Assembly (NCBI RefSeq): GCF_001570625.1
Contig: NZ_BBQT01000006.1
Coordinates: 95,853-159,852 of the forward strand
Length of the DNA stretch: 64,000 bases
From: Syntrophomonas wolfei subsp. methylbutyratica
GTDB lineage: Bacteria > Bacillota > Syntrophomonadia > Syntrophomonadales > Syntrophomonadaceae
Reading direction: 5' to 3'
Both the position numbers and the translations under genes were made by a program. This document shows positions 45,984 through 55,607 of the stretch, in pieces. The notes below the pieces were generated by a model that saw nothing but the letters and a program-made list of their open reading frames with translations, did not search any database and was not told the DNA's origin. Each line of letters starts with the position of its first letter. Position 1 is the stretch's first letter.

Positions 45984-47909
45984 ATGCAGCGGAAAATCTA
46001 TATTGAAAACATACCTCGCGAACAGGCCTTGCAGAAGTTTTTACAGGCGCTGGAGCAAGAAAATTACTTTAAAATCGAGAGCGAAGAAGTCGATGTGCTC
46101 TCCAGTCATGGCCGTATTACCAGTCAGGCCATATACGCCCATAGATCTTCACCTCATTATGTAGCCTCCGCCATGGATGGGATTGCCGTAAAGGCTTCCA
46201 GTACCTTTGCCGCCAACGAAGTTAATCCCGTTAGTTTAAAAAAGTATCAGGATTATGTCGAAGTGGATACCGGAAACTATGTTCCTCGCCAATTTGATGC
46301 TGTAATAATGATAGAAGAGGTTAACTTTTTGGACGGCTATGCCCAGATAATTAAACCCGCCGTACCCTGGCAGCATATTCGTTCCGTAGGTGAAGACCTG
46401 GTAACCCATGACATGATGGTCCCTGTTTTTACCAGAATAGGACCTTACGAATTAGCATCCATCCATACTGCTGGAGTAGAAAAGATACCGGTGGTAAAAA
46501 AACCGCGGGTAGCAATTATTCCTACTGGTACCGAACTGGAAGAAAGAGCCTCTGATGATATGGAAGCAGGTAAAATCGTAGAGTCGAACAGCCGTATGCT
46601 TTCCGCATTCTGTGAAGAATGGGGGGCTATTCCCTTGCGTCATGACATTGTAGTGGACGACCCCGACTTATTGAGACAGGCTGTAAGGAAAACCAAGGAT
46701 AATGCTGATATACTGGTAATTTGTTCCGGTTCTTCCGCCGGTCGTGAAGATTATACTTCTACTATTATAGAAGAGTTCGGCCAGGTTCTGATACATGGAG
46801 TGGCTACCCGCCCGGGAAAACCAGCCATTCTGGGGATTATTGATGGTAAACCGGTTATCGGTGTACCTGGTTATCCGGTATCTGCTCAATTGATTTTCCA
46901 GCTCTTCGCCCGCCCTGTTGTTTTTAAAAAACAGGGATTGGTACTGCCAGATGCAGATAAGGTTCAGGCTCATGTATCCAGAAAGATAGCATCATCCATG
47001 GGAGTGGATGAGTATATATATGTAAACCTGGCACGCATCAAGGACAAATATATGGCTTACCCGCTAAACCGCGGTGCCGGCATTAGCAGCATCCTGGTTA
47101 AAGCTGACGGAGTCATTTGCATCGAGAGGGGTAATGAAGGATTGCAGGCAGGAGAATCTTGCCCGGTATCTTTGCTGCGTCCCCGTGAAAAGGTTGATCA
47201 TAGCCTTATTGCTATAGGCAGCCATGATATGACCATTGATATCCTTGGTAATCTACTCCAGAAACAATATGCTATACGCCTGGTTTCCAGCAATGTTGGC
47301 AGCATGGGAGGTATAATGGCCCTGCGCCGGCAAGAAACCCATTTTGCCGGTATTCACCTGCTGGATGCAAAAAACGGTGAATATAACCGGAGTTACCTGA
47401 AAAAGTACCTCCCCCGGGAGAGCTGGATTTTGCTTAACCTGGTCAAACGCCAGCAAGGATTAATTATAAAAAAGGGCAACCCCCTGCAAATATTGGGATT
47501 ACAAGATCTGTTACGGAGTGATGTTCGTTATATTAACCGGCAAAAAGGAGCCGGCACCCGGATACTTTTTGACTACCTATTGGCTCGCGAAGGAATTAAT
47601 AACGAGGCCATAAACGGTTATAACCGTGAGGAATATACTCATTTAGCGGTAGCCGCTGCAGTTAAAAACGATGCCTGTGACACCGGCATGGGGATTTATG
47701 CCAGTGCTCGGGTCCTGGATTTGGATTTTATTCCCTTAAGCGAAGAACGTTTTGACCTCTGCATTCTCCCCGATTTAATAGGAGAACGGGAACTAGACTT
47801 GCTTCTTAATACCATTAATTCGCCAGAATTTCGCCAACAAGTCAGCGATTTCGGAGGATATAATCTGGAGGATTCAGGTCAGATAATACATTATAATAAT
47901 CAATTTTAA
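45984..47909 (+). CDS. MoeA fused to a periplasmic-binding-protein-like domain, 641 aa
   Basis: Residues 1-405 are a second MoeA homologue (ASAMDGIAVKA, VIPTGTELEERA, ICSGSSAGREDYTS, VIGVPGYPVSAQLIFQL). Residues 410-641 are a type-2 periplasmic-binding-like domain (IAIGSHDMTIDILGNLL, GSMGGIMALRRQETHFAGIH, NRQKGAGTRILFDYLL) without a signal peptide, so it works in the cytoplasm. Such fusions are known in anaerobes and are thought to select or sense the metal oxyanion or another ligand. With moeA beside it, the two may divide work between molybdenum and tungsten; that is inference. Confidence 0.92.
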   Translation: MQRKIYIENIPREQALQKFLQALEQENYFKIESEEVDVLSSHGRITSQAIYAHRSSPHYVASAMDGIAVKASSTFAANEVNPVSLKKYQDYVEVDTGNYVPRQFDAVIMIEEVNFLDGYAQIIKPAVPWQHIRSVGEDLVTHDMMVPVFTRIGPYELASIHTAGVEKIPVVKKPRVAIIPTGTELEERASDDMEAGKIVESNSRMLSAFCEEWGAIPLRHDIVVDDPDLLRQAVRKTKDNADILVICSGSSAGREDYTSTIIEEFGQVLIHGVATRPGKPAILGIIDGKPVIGVPGYPVSAQLIFQLFARPVVFKKQGLVLPDADKVQAHVSRKIASSMGVDEYIYVNLARIKDKYMAYPLNRGAGISSILVKADGVICIERGNEGLQAGESCPVSLLRPREKVDHSLIAIGSHDMTIDILGNLLQKQYAIRLVSSNVGSMGGIMALRRQETHFAGIHLLDAKNGEYNRSYLKKYLPRESWILLNLVKRQQGLIIKKGNPLQILGLQDLLRSDVRYINRQKGAGTRILFDYLLAREGINNEAINGYNREEYTHLAVAAAVKNDACDTGMGIYASARVLDLDFIPLSEERFDLCILPDLIGERELDLLLNTINSPEFRQQVSDFGGYNLEDSGQIIHYNNQF

Positions 47910-48182
47910 TCATTACTTATTATAATACTATTGGATAATGTATTAATTTGCAGGGAAACTGGATTTTTATGTCGAAATATAATTTGGAAGATGGTTGAAT
48001 ATTCTGCGTCATCTCAGGTTCGGCCAAAGTAATAAAAAAGGAGGGGGGAAAATTATATATATTTTAACCCTGAATTGATATCTATTGTCATTGCTGCCTT
48101 AATTTTATGTATATAATCTATATTTGGTGGTTAAAAATATAGATTTATACATTTATTCAGGGTGTCTATATTTTGTCCAAGG

Positions 48183-48191
48183 TGCTATAAT
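48183..48191 (+). promoter_or_regulatory. extended -10 promoter before formate dehydrogenase
   Basis: TGCTATAATC is a TGn-extended -10 box 50 bases before the fdhA ATG, with no convincing -35 box. Upstream, CCCTGAATT (48068) and ATTCAGGGT (48155) form a widely spaced inverted repeat that could be an operator. Otherwise 47910-48182 shows no gene, although an AAAAAGGAGGGGGG stretch is present at about 48036. Confidence 0.5.
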
Positions 48192-48240
48192 CTTTACAGC
48201 AAGAAAATTTAATAAGTGGGGAAAGGAGAGTGTGGTTTCT

Positions 48241-51200
48241 ATGAAGGTTACCCGCAGGCAATTCCTAAAGGTAACCGGGGCTACAGCTGCTGGTTTTGCA
48301 TTAGTTGACCTGGGTTTCGACCTGCAAGCAACAGCATCAGCAGCAAAAGAGCTGAGAATTAAAAATGTAACCCCGACACCTACGGTTTGCCCTTACTGTG
48401 CCTCAGGATGTGGCCTGGTAATTTACGCTGAACGGGACGCCAACGGGAAATTTGTAAAATTACTCAGTGTGCATGGTGACCCGGACAACCCGATTAACCA
48501 GGGGGGAGCTTGTTCCAAGGGTGCTGCAATGTTTAACCTCCGGGAAATCTATGACGAAAGAACCGGGGAACAAATGATTAACCCCAAGAGAGTGCAAAAA
48601 CCTTTATACCGGGCTCCCGGTAGTGACAAGTGGGAAGAAAAAGATTGGGATTGGATGTTAGCTAGAATTGCTGAGAGAGTTAAAGAAACCCGTGACAGCA
48701 GTTTTATCCACAAGGAAAAATTAGAAGATGGCAATGAAATAATCGTCAACCGCACGGAAAGAATCGCTTCCATCGGTGGCTCCGGTCTGGACAACGAGGA
48801 ATGCTATATCTTGTCAAAAATGATGCGTGCGCTGGGTTTGGTTTATCTGGAAACCCAGGCCCGTATCTGACACTCCTCTACGGTCGCAGGTTTGGGACCA
48901 TCATTTGGACGTGGAGTAATGACTAACCATATAGTAGACCTGAAGAATACCGATTGTGCCCTGATTATGGGCAGCAATGCCGCCGAAAACCATCCCATCA
49001 GCATGAGGTGGCTTTTAAAGGCCAGAGAAAACCGGGGAGCCAAGATAATTCATGTGGATCCCCGCTTCACCCGTACCTCGGCTCGCTCGGACATCTATTG
49101 TCCCATGAGATCAGGTACCGATATCGCTTTTCTGGGCGGAATGATAAAGTACATCATTGATAACGAGCTCTACCACAAAGATTATGTGGTGAATTATACT
49201 AATGCCGCTTTTCTGGTAAAAGAAGAGTACGGTTTTGAAGATGGTTTATTTACCGGATATGATGCGGAAAAACGGAAATATGACGTAAGCAGCTGGGATT
49301 ACCAGGTGGATGAAGCCGGTCTTCCTCTTAAGGATTTAAGCCTGCAAGATCCCCGTTGTGTTTTTCAATTAATGAAGAAACACTACGAGCGCTATGATAT
49401 TGAAACTGTCTGCAAAATAACCGGAACTCCCAAAAACAAATACCTGGAAGTTCTAAAAACCTTCTGTGCTACCGGCGCTCCGGACAAGACCGGTACTATA
49501 ATGTATGCCATGGGTATTACCCAGCATACCGTAGGCAGTCAGAATGTCCGCTCCTTTGCTATGGTTCAGCTATTGCTGGGTAATATGGGAAGACCTGGTG
49601 GCGGAGTCAACGCCCTGCGCGGTGAGAATAATGTTCAGGGTGCTACCGATATGGCCCTGCTTTTCCACATTATCCCGGGCTATATTGATTCACCTATTAG
49701 TAATGCCGCCAATAAGGATCTGCTTTCTTTTATCAGGGCTCAAACCCCTGGCGCCGCCAAGTTGCCTTTTACCAATTTAGAAGAGTTCAGAGCTCTGGTT
49801 AAGGCGGGATTCCCCAATTCCGGTTTCAAGATTAATACCTCCAAATGGGTGATCAGTCTCTTGAAAGCCTGGTGGGGCAAAGCCGCTACACTGGATAATG
49901 ATTTTGGCTATCACTATTTGCCCAAACGGGACGGAAATAAAAACTACTCCCATATCGCCCTTTTTGAAGCCATGCACCGGGGCGAGATTGACGGCCTGTT
50001 TGTAAACGGCACCAACCCGGTGGTCGGCGGTCCTAATGCCAACAAGGAGCAGGAAGCCTTAACCAAATTGAAATGGATGGTTTCCGTTGACCTGTGGTTG
50101 AATGAAACCGCTGATTATTGGACCTACCAGGGCTGGGAAAGAACAGTAAAAAATCCCGATGTACCCACCTATACTCCAGCCGATATTCAAACGGAAGTAT
50201 TTTTCCTGCCGGCAGCTGCTGTCTATGAAAAAGAAGGTACCGCCGCCCAGACCGGTCGTTGGGTACAATTCCGCTGGAAAGGCGCCGACCCGGTGGGCGA
50301 ATCCAAAGCCGACCTCTGGATATACAACGAGCTGGGCAAGAGAATCAAGAAGCTCTATGCCGGCAGTACCAAACCCCAGGACGAACCTATTGTCAACCTG
50401 GACTGGAACTATGATGACGAGCACGGTCATGACGATATCATGAAGGTGGCCCTGGAACTTTGCGGCTACAATGTAGCTGACGGCACACCGGTGGAAGGCT
50501 TTGCCAAGTTGAGCGATGATGGCTCAACTGCCTGTGGCTGCTGGGTTTACTGCGGTGCTATGACTTATAAAGACGGCAAGATTATTTACAAGACCCAGAA
50601 CCGCGACAATAAAGACAATTCGAAGACCGGACTGGGCCTGTATTCCAACTGGGCCTGGGCCTGGCCGATGAACCGTCGTATAGTTTATAATCGCTGCTCG
50701 GTTCAGCCGGATGGAATGACTCCCTGGCCTGGCGATGAAGAGCGCCAGCTGATTCGTTGGGATCCAACCATTCCTGCGGATCCGAAGAAACCCGAGGCCC
50801 TGGGCAGCTGGGTAGGCGATGATGTACCTGACTTCCTCAAGCCTACCAGTCCTGATAAACCGGCCTTCACCGGTCCCTTTATCATGCGTCCCGAGCTAAA
50901 AGGCTGCTTGTTCGCACCCAAGAGCGCTATGAAGGACGGCCCCTTCCCCGAGCACTATGAGCCCTGGGAAAGCCCGACCGAAAATATTATGAACAAACAG
51001 AACCTGAACCCGGCCACCAAGATTTGGGAACCGGACAAACAAGGCACCACTGATAAGTATCCTATTATAGGAACCACCTACCGGGTGGTCGAGCACTGGC
51101 AAACCGGAGCCTTAACCCGCAACCTGCCCTGGCTGGCAGAGCTTATGCCGGACATGATGGTGGAATTGAGTGAACAACTGGCCAAAGAAAAAGGTATAAA

Positions 51201-51447
51201 GAATGGTCACAAAGTGGTTATTTCCACCACTCGTGGTGATATTGAGGCTGTTGCTTGTGTTACCAAACGTTTCAAGCCCTTTATTGTAAACGGAAAAACA
51301 GTTCATGAAATCGGACTCTTATGGCATTACGGTTTCAAAGGCTATGCCACCGGCGATCCGGCCAACCGTCTGACGCCGCATATTGGTGATGCCAATACCA
51401 TGATTCCGGAATACAAAGCATGGCTATGCGACATAAGGAGGGCTTAA
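48241..51447 (+). CDS. fdhA: formate dehydrogenase alpha subunit, selenoprotein with Tat signal, 1068 aa
   Basis: The molybdo- or tungstopterin subunit oxidises formate, or reduces CO2 in reverse. The gene reads through an in-frame TGA at 48868-48870, codon 210, which is selenocysteine. The context ARI-Sec-HSSTVAGLGPSFGRG is the canonical FdhA active site, and a hairpin follows the TGA. The N-terminus has a twin-arginine signal (TRRQFLKVTGATAAGFAL), so the enzyme is exported. A [4Fe-4S] site uses Cys50, 53, 57 and 91. The ATG at 48241 with AAAGGAG is chosen over upstream starts. It heads the alpha-beta-gamma operon with the beta gene 2 bases behind. Annotation software that treats TGA as stop would split it at 48870. 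Confidence 0.96.
48868..48915 (+). promoter_or_regulatory. selenocysteine TGA and bacterial SECIS hairpin
   Basis: Directly after TGA comes CACTCCTCTAC and then GGTC-GCAGGTTTGG-GACC, a hairpin with a GCAGGTNTG loop. This resembles the SelB-binding loop of E. coli fdhF and fdnG (GGTTGCAGGTCTGCACC). The spacing from TGA to the stem, about 12 bases, is right. Confidence 0.85.
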
Positions 51448-51449
51448 GG

Positions 51450-52250
51450 ATGGCTAATTTAACAAATCTTTATGATGTTAGCAAATGTACAGCATGTCGC
51501 GGTTGCCAGGTAGCTTGTAAGGACTGGAACCAGCTTCCGGCAGTAATTGAACCATTTAAAGGCAACTACCAGACCCATAAAGACACCAATGGTGACACCT
51601 TCACCATTGTTAAATTTATGGAATACGAGGATCCGGTTGATGGTGTACAGTGGAATTTTCTCAAATACCAGTGTATGCACTGTTTCGATCCCGCATGCAT
51701 GAAGGTCTGCCCGCGGCAGGCTTATTCCAAAACCGAATGGGGAGCAACCTTCCATGACCCGGACAAATGCATTGGCTGCCAGTACTGCACCTATGCCTGT
51801 CCCTTTGAGGTCCCTAAATACCGCGAGAGAGAGGATAAGATTACCAAGTGCACTCTCTGCGTTGACCGGGTGGAAGCTGGACTTACCCCGGCCTGTGCCC
51901 GCACCTGCCCAACCGGCGCCTTAACCTTCGGACCCCGGGACGAGTTGCTGCAGGTAGCGGAAGAGAGAGTAAAATTCCTGAGAGTCAATGGCTTTCCCAA
52001 TGCCACCATTTACGGTAAATTGGAACTGGGAGGCCTGAACAAACTTTATGTTCTAACCGATACACCGGACAAATTTGATTTACCTGTAAACCCCAAAGTA
52101 TCCGGCAATACCGTATTTTGGCAGGATTGGATTCAGCCCTATTTTGGCTGGCTGATTCCTCTGGCCCTGGCTGGTTCCGCCACCAGTTTTATAACCACCA
52201 GGATTTTAGCCAATAAACATGGTGCACATGGCGAAGGGGGGCATGAATAA
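51450..52250 (+). CDS. fdhB: formate dehydrogenase beta subunit, four-cluster ferredoxin, 266 aa
   Basis: An electron-transfer subunit between the catalytic and membrane subunits. Four [4Fe-4S] cysteine groups are visible: CTACRGCQVACKDW, CMHCFDPACMKVCP, CIGCQYCTYACPF and CTLC...CARTCPTG. A C-terminal hydrophobic helix (FGWLIPLALAGSATSFI, about 230-247) anchors it as in FdnH. It has no signal of its own, so it would be exported together with FdhA. The start is ATG 51450 with AAGGAGGG upstream. Its stop overlaps the start of the gamma gene (TAATG). Confidence 0.95.
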   Translation: MANLTNLYDVSKCTACRGCQVACKDWNQLPAVIEPFKGNYQTHKDTNGDTFTIVKFMEYEDPVDGVQWNFLKYQCMHCFDPACMKVCPRQAYSKTEWGATFHDPDKCIGCQYCTYACPFEVPKYREREDKITKCTLCVDRVEAGLTPACARTCPTGALTFGPRDELLQVAEERVKFLRVNGFPNATIYGKLELGGLNKLYVLTDTPDKFDLPVNPKVSGNTVFWQDWIQPYFGWLIPLALAGSATSFITTRILANKHGAHGEGGHE

Positions 52251-52939
52251 TGGCACTGATACCCGAATATAGAGCTGATGTCCCCAGAGTGGAAAGGTTT
52301 AACTTCCTGGCCCGTTTCTCCCATTGGGGACACACGGTAACCTTCCTGCTCTGTCTATTTACCGGTCTGGTTCTTTTCCTGGACGGAGTTAATTGGCTGG
52401 CAGCCATATTTGGCGGCTATGCCGGAGCCGGATTAGTGCACAGAATAGCAGCGGTCGGTATGACCATAGTAATTGTAATTGGCGGAGTCTTTGGCTTTAA
52501 GGGCGTTATCGAATGGATTAAGGATCTCTTACGCTTTGGGAAGAATGATATTATCTTTGTCATGAAGTTCCCCCTGGAGTTCCTGGGATTCCCGGTAAAA
52601 ATGCCGCCCCAGACCCGCTTCAACGGCGGTGAGAAGGGCAACTCCATGTTGACCCCCACCAGTGTTATGTTGCTGGTACTGAGCGGCTATATCATGTGGT
52701 TCCCGGCCATATTCCCAGGCGGACTGGTAAGAGTGGCTTATTGGACCCATGACATCGCCATGGTTCTCGCCACTTTCATGGTCTGCATGCACGGTTATCT
52801 CGGCTCCTTCCACCCCGGTTCAGGCGAATCCTTCTGGGGTATGTGGAAAGGCACGGTCAGAGCCGACTGGGCTCAGCATCATCATGCTATCTGGTATGAG
52901 GAAGCCTACGGCGATAAAGATCAAGATAAGACCGAATAA
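52250..52939 (+). CDS. fdhC: formate dehydrogenase gamma subunit, cytochrome b556, 229 aa
   Basis: A membrane b-type cytochrome passing electrons between FdhB and the quinone pool. It has about four helices with candidate haem histidines in FSHWGHTVTFLL and in YWTHDIAMVLATFMVCMHGYL. The family start (VERFNFLARFSHWGHT) is clear. Together with the Tat-exported alpha subunit this suggests a respiratory-type complex facing outward. In a syntroph it could use menaquinol to make formate from CO2 (reverse electron flow). That direction is inference. Confidence 0.93.
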   Translation: MALIPEYRADVPRVERFNFLARFSHWGHTVTFLLCLFTGLVLFLDGVNWLAAIFGGYAGAGLVHRIAAVGMTIVIVIGGVFGFKGVIEWIKDLLRFGKNDIIFVMKFPLEFLGFPVKMPPQTRFNGGEKGNSMLTPTSVMLLVLSGYIMWFPAIFPGGLVRVAYWTHDIAMVLATFMVCMHGYLGSFHPGSGESFWGMWKGTVRADWAQHHHAIWYEEAYGDKDQDKTE

Positions 52940-52956
52940 GAGTTTACGCTTTATAC

Positions 52957-52985
52957 TAAAAGGGGGAGTTTTCTCCCCCTTTTTG
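52957..52985 (+). terminator. rho-independent terminator after fdhABC
   Basis: AAAAGGGGGAG-TTTT-CTCCCCCTTTTT is a perfect 11-bp stem with a T tail, 18 bases after the fdhC stop. It would separate fdhE from the structural genes or attenuate read-through into it. Confidence 0.85.
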
Positions 52986-53049
52986 CTTTACTTGCCCCGT
53001 CTTTTAGGGCATACTGTATAAACGATAATAGATGTTAGAGGTGATTAAA

Positions 53050-53877
53050 TTGTTTGAACATAAAGTACCGGTTACCCTGCCTGATGGATATGTGGATTTT
53101 TTTAAAAGCCTGGAAAGCTGGGAGAATGAAGAGCTAATAAAGTTGAGAACTGTCTATGCACCGTCACAGCTAGATATTTTAAGAATGCTGGATGAAACTA
53201 AAAAACCCTTAATTCTACAAGTTAATCCCCATATTGAAGCCGATACTTACCGTGAAGTATTTGAGCGCCTACTGGACTTCTTAAATTCCACCCGTCCGGA
53301 AATTGGCCCCCAACTTGCTCTTATTAAAAACAACCTGGATAAAGTCAATTTCGAGAACATTATATCTTCCTTTATCGCCATGCAAACAACAGAAATAGAA
53401 AAAGCCGCGGAAACGGCCGCTATCCCCGGGGAATTATTTTTCTTTGTGGCAGACCATGCTCTGCGTCCGTTTTTGCGTATATTTGCCGAACCTTACCGCA
53501 ATGATTTGACCGGCGAGCGCTTCTACTGGGATTTCTCCTCCACCTGCCCGGTTTGCGGCAGCAAATCGCATTTTAGCAGGTTGCAATCAGAAAACGGGCA
53601 GCGTTTCATGTTTTGTGATCGCTGTTTTTCTGAATGGAAGGTCAGGTATCTCTTTTGTGTACACTGCGGCCATGACCGGCCGGGTGATATCCGTTATTTG
53701 AATGTTGAAAACGATGAAGCCTATAAATTATATCTCTGCGACAACTGCAAAGGATACCTCAAAACCTTTGATGAGCGTCCCGGCGGGGATATGGTTGATC
53801 TTTTCATTGCTAATATAGAAACCATTTACCTTGATCTCCTGGCCCAGGAAAAAGGCTACACCAGCCACGATGAATAG
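53050..53877 (+). CDS. fdhE: formate dehydrogenase accessory protein FdhE, 275 aa
   Basis: A maturation factor needed for respiratory formate dehydrogenase assembly; in E. coli it is an iron-binding protein. The C-terminal half has four CxxC pairs (CPVCGSKSHF, FCDRCFSEW, CVHCGHDRPG, LCDNCKGYL), the family hallmark. The start is TTG 53050, with GAGGTG 6 bases upstream. The earlier ATG at 53032 has no ribosome-binding site. It lies downstream of fdhC beyond a terminator and probably shares some read-through transcription. Confidence 0.92.
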   Translation: MFEHKVPVTLPDGYVDFFKSLESWENEELIKLRTVYAPSQLDILRMLDETKKPLILQVNPHIEADTYREVFERLLDFLNSTRPEIGPQLALIKNNLDKVNFENIISSFIAMQTTEIEKAAETAAIPGELFFFVADHALRPFLRIFAEPYRNDLTGERFYWDFSSTCPVCGSKSHFSRLQSENGQRFMFCDRCFSEWKVRYLFCVHCGHDRPGDIRYLNVENDEAYKLYLCDNCKGYLKTFDERPGGDMVDLFIANIETIYLDLLAQEKGYTSHDE

Positions 53878-53928
53878 ATAGTTGATTTAAATCTGTGTGG
53901 TTAATTAAATAATTATATGGCTCAGAAT

Positions 53929-54195
53929 TCAGCCAATAGCCGATTTTTGAGCCTTTTTCACCTGCCAAACTTGCGATTGAACCCTTTGAGCACCCTCCGC
54001 CTCACTCCGGTAATAAAACTCATTTAGAGCTTCATCCAAAGCCTGACTGGTCGCCAAAACCTCAGGATCAGTATAATTCTGCCGCAATACTGCAAGCGTT
54101 TCCAGACGCCTTCGCAATAACTCTATCCACTCAATAAGCTCCCTATTATCCTCCCCGGCAATATTGTTACCTTTTCCTGCGCATGGTGCTGCCAT
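53929..54195 (-). CDS. Spo0E-like aspartyl-phosphate phosphatase, 88 aa
   Basis: The central region IEWIELLRRRLETLAVLRQN and then SQALDEALNEFYY matches the Spo0E fold: a two-helix hairpin with the SxxxD signature (here SQALD). Spo0E proteins dephosphorylate Spo0A-P and delay sporulation. It has about 15 extra residues at each end. It is convergent with fdhE and stands alone. The family is recognised from a short motif, so confidence is moderate. Confidence 0.75.
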   Translation of the reverse strand: MAAPCAGKGNNIAGEDNRELIEWIELLRRRLETLAVLRQNYTDPEVLATSQALDEALNEFYYRSEAEGAQRVQSQVWQVKKAQKSAIG

Positions 54196-54430
54196 TCCCT
54201 TTGCACTCCCCTCGCAATATAGTAGGAAATGTGAGATGTTAAGGCAGAGGAGTTAATATAAATCCGATGTATATCCCACTATTCAAGCCCCCCTGATTTG
54301 CTTTCCACCCGGCACTCAACCTGAATACTTAAGTTGATTTATATTTGATTATCCAGAGTACCGTGCATAAGGTTTTTAAGAATTCCGCGTTTTTTATAAA
54401 ATAAATTTGCCTGGCAGCCTGGTAGAAGGA

Positions 54431-54679
54431 TTATTCCTCATCCAGGAAAATATAATCTTCAATTGATAACCCCTCTTTTTTGCACAAGAAATAAATCCCA
54501 CTCCATAACTTGGCTCCTCCCCGTTTTTCCCCTCGCATTATCCGAAATAAGTAGGAGTAATCTACCTTTAAGCGGCGGGCAAGTTCTGGAGTAGTCCAGT
54601 TCTTAGTTTTTGCCAGTTGTTGCAATGCAGAAAGGTTTGCCTTCATAGCCACAGCCCCATTATTGTTTACCAGCAACAT
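54431..54679 (-). CDS. small helix-turn-helix regulator, 82 aa
   Basis: An HTH at about 25-55 (WTTPELARRLKVDYSYLFRI followed by MRGEKRGGAK) fills most of the protein. The end is acidic (SIEDYIFLDEE). The start could also be the internal ATG at residue 12 (54646). It is divergent from the CTG-start regulator at 54811, with a 130-base shared control region. Target genes are unknown. The 235 bases downstream (54196-54430) show no gene. Confidence 0.75.
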   Translation of the reverse strand: MLLVNNNGAVAMKANLSALQQLAKTKNWTTPELARRLKVDYSYLFRIMRGEKRGGAKLWSGIYFLCKKEGLSIEDYIFLDEE

Positions 54680-54810
54680 TTAATCCAGTTTATCATGTAA
54701 TCAGACAATGGTCAACCATTTATGGCATCTTTTAGCATAATATGGCACAATATAATTGTCTGTAGGCAATATTTCAGGTAAACTAATAGAAATACTAGGA
54801 GGGAATTACG

Positions 54811-55200
54811 CTGGTTTTCGACAAAGAAGGTTTTGCTCATTTACTGGCTCTGGCCAAAGGCAATAGATCAATTAACCGTTATGGAAATCAAGCAGGAGTT
54901 GACCCGGGATATATATCACGCTTGTTGCGCGGTTTGGTGGATAACGCCCCCAGTGCAACCATAATTAAAAGATTGGCCGAAGTCGCCTGGAACGATATTG
55001 CCATCCAAGATCTGCTGGCTGCAGCCGGCTACCTTGAGCCAGATAATAAACGCGCCCCTGATGGCCTGTCCTATTCACCGCAATTGCAGCAGTGGGAAAA
55101 GGTTATTGAAGAGGCAGTCCGTTATGATATTCCACCCGAAGCGGCGGTTGATTTGATCCGCTCCCTGGGCAAATCGATGAAAAAAATAAAGAATGAATAA
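54811..55200 (+). CDS. XRE-like DNA-binding protein with probable CTG start, 129 aa
   Basis: The first ATG in frame (54922) falls inside the helix-turn-helix. The frame is open from a TAG at 54796, and the upstream part encodes a good HTH (FAHLLALAKGNRSINRYGNQ, then AGVDPGYISRLLRG). AGGAGGG (54797-54803) lies 7 bases before CTG 54811, and only ATT and ACG precede it, so CTG is the best start. The C-terminal part (KVIEEAVRYDIPPEAAVDLI) is a helical segment found after HTH domains in similar Firmicute proteins. Role unknown. Confidence 0.75.
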   Translation: MVFDKEGFAHLLALAKGNRSINRYGNQAGVDPGYISRLLRGLVDNAPSATIIKRLAEVAWNDIAIQDLLAAAGYLEPDNKRAPDGLSYSPQLQQWEKVIEEAVRYDIPPEAAVDLIRSLGKSMKKIKNE

Positions 55201-55302
55201 GCAGAGTAATAGTCTTCCTTTAACTCACCCCTGATTCTATGCTGACTCGCTTTAATACAAAAGACACAAAACATGTATAATTGTATATATACTTAATCAT
55301 GA

Positions 55303-55568
55303 TTCTACTGCAAAAAGTTATTAATATTCATTGGCTTGTATAAATATACCGCTCGCAGTCTTCGCATGGGCAACACCTGCGGCTTGTCTCGCGGCTCAAG
55401 GGGTACACGCTAACCTCCCATCCATGGTCGTATAGCGCTCTCGCGACGTCCTGTCGCTCGCCCCCTTTCGCCTGCTCGCCTTCGCCGGGCGTTGCAACCA
55501 TGCTTCGCCAACGCTCGCTTTGTATATTTATGCAACCCTTATGCAACAAAAGGGGTTTTCGCAGGGGA
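55303..55568 (-). repeat. dispersed modular element, second subfamily (266 bp)
   Basis: Minus-oriented; the left boundary is TTCTACTGCAAAAAGTTATT and the right boundary is GGGGTTTTCGCAGGGGAG. Compared with the first subfamily the outer arm reads AATATTCATTGGCTTGTATA instead of AATTATGCATTTGCTTGCATA. The flanks TTAATCATGA (55293-55302) and TCAATCATGA (55570-55579) agree at 9 of 10 positions. It lies 40 bases before the start of the sigma-54 activator gene. Confidence 0.87.
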
Positions 55569-55607
55569 GTCAATCATGATTGCTGCAAAAAAGGAGGCCT
55601 ATTCAAA

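Noticed and set aside
48124..48870. Formate dehydrogenase split by a stop codon (pseudogene or two genes)
   Set aside because: The TGA is at the conserved selenocysteine position, the frame and homology continue directly, and a SECIS-like hairpin follows.
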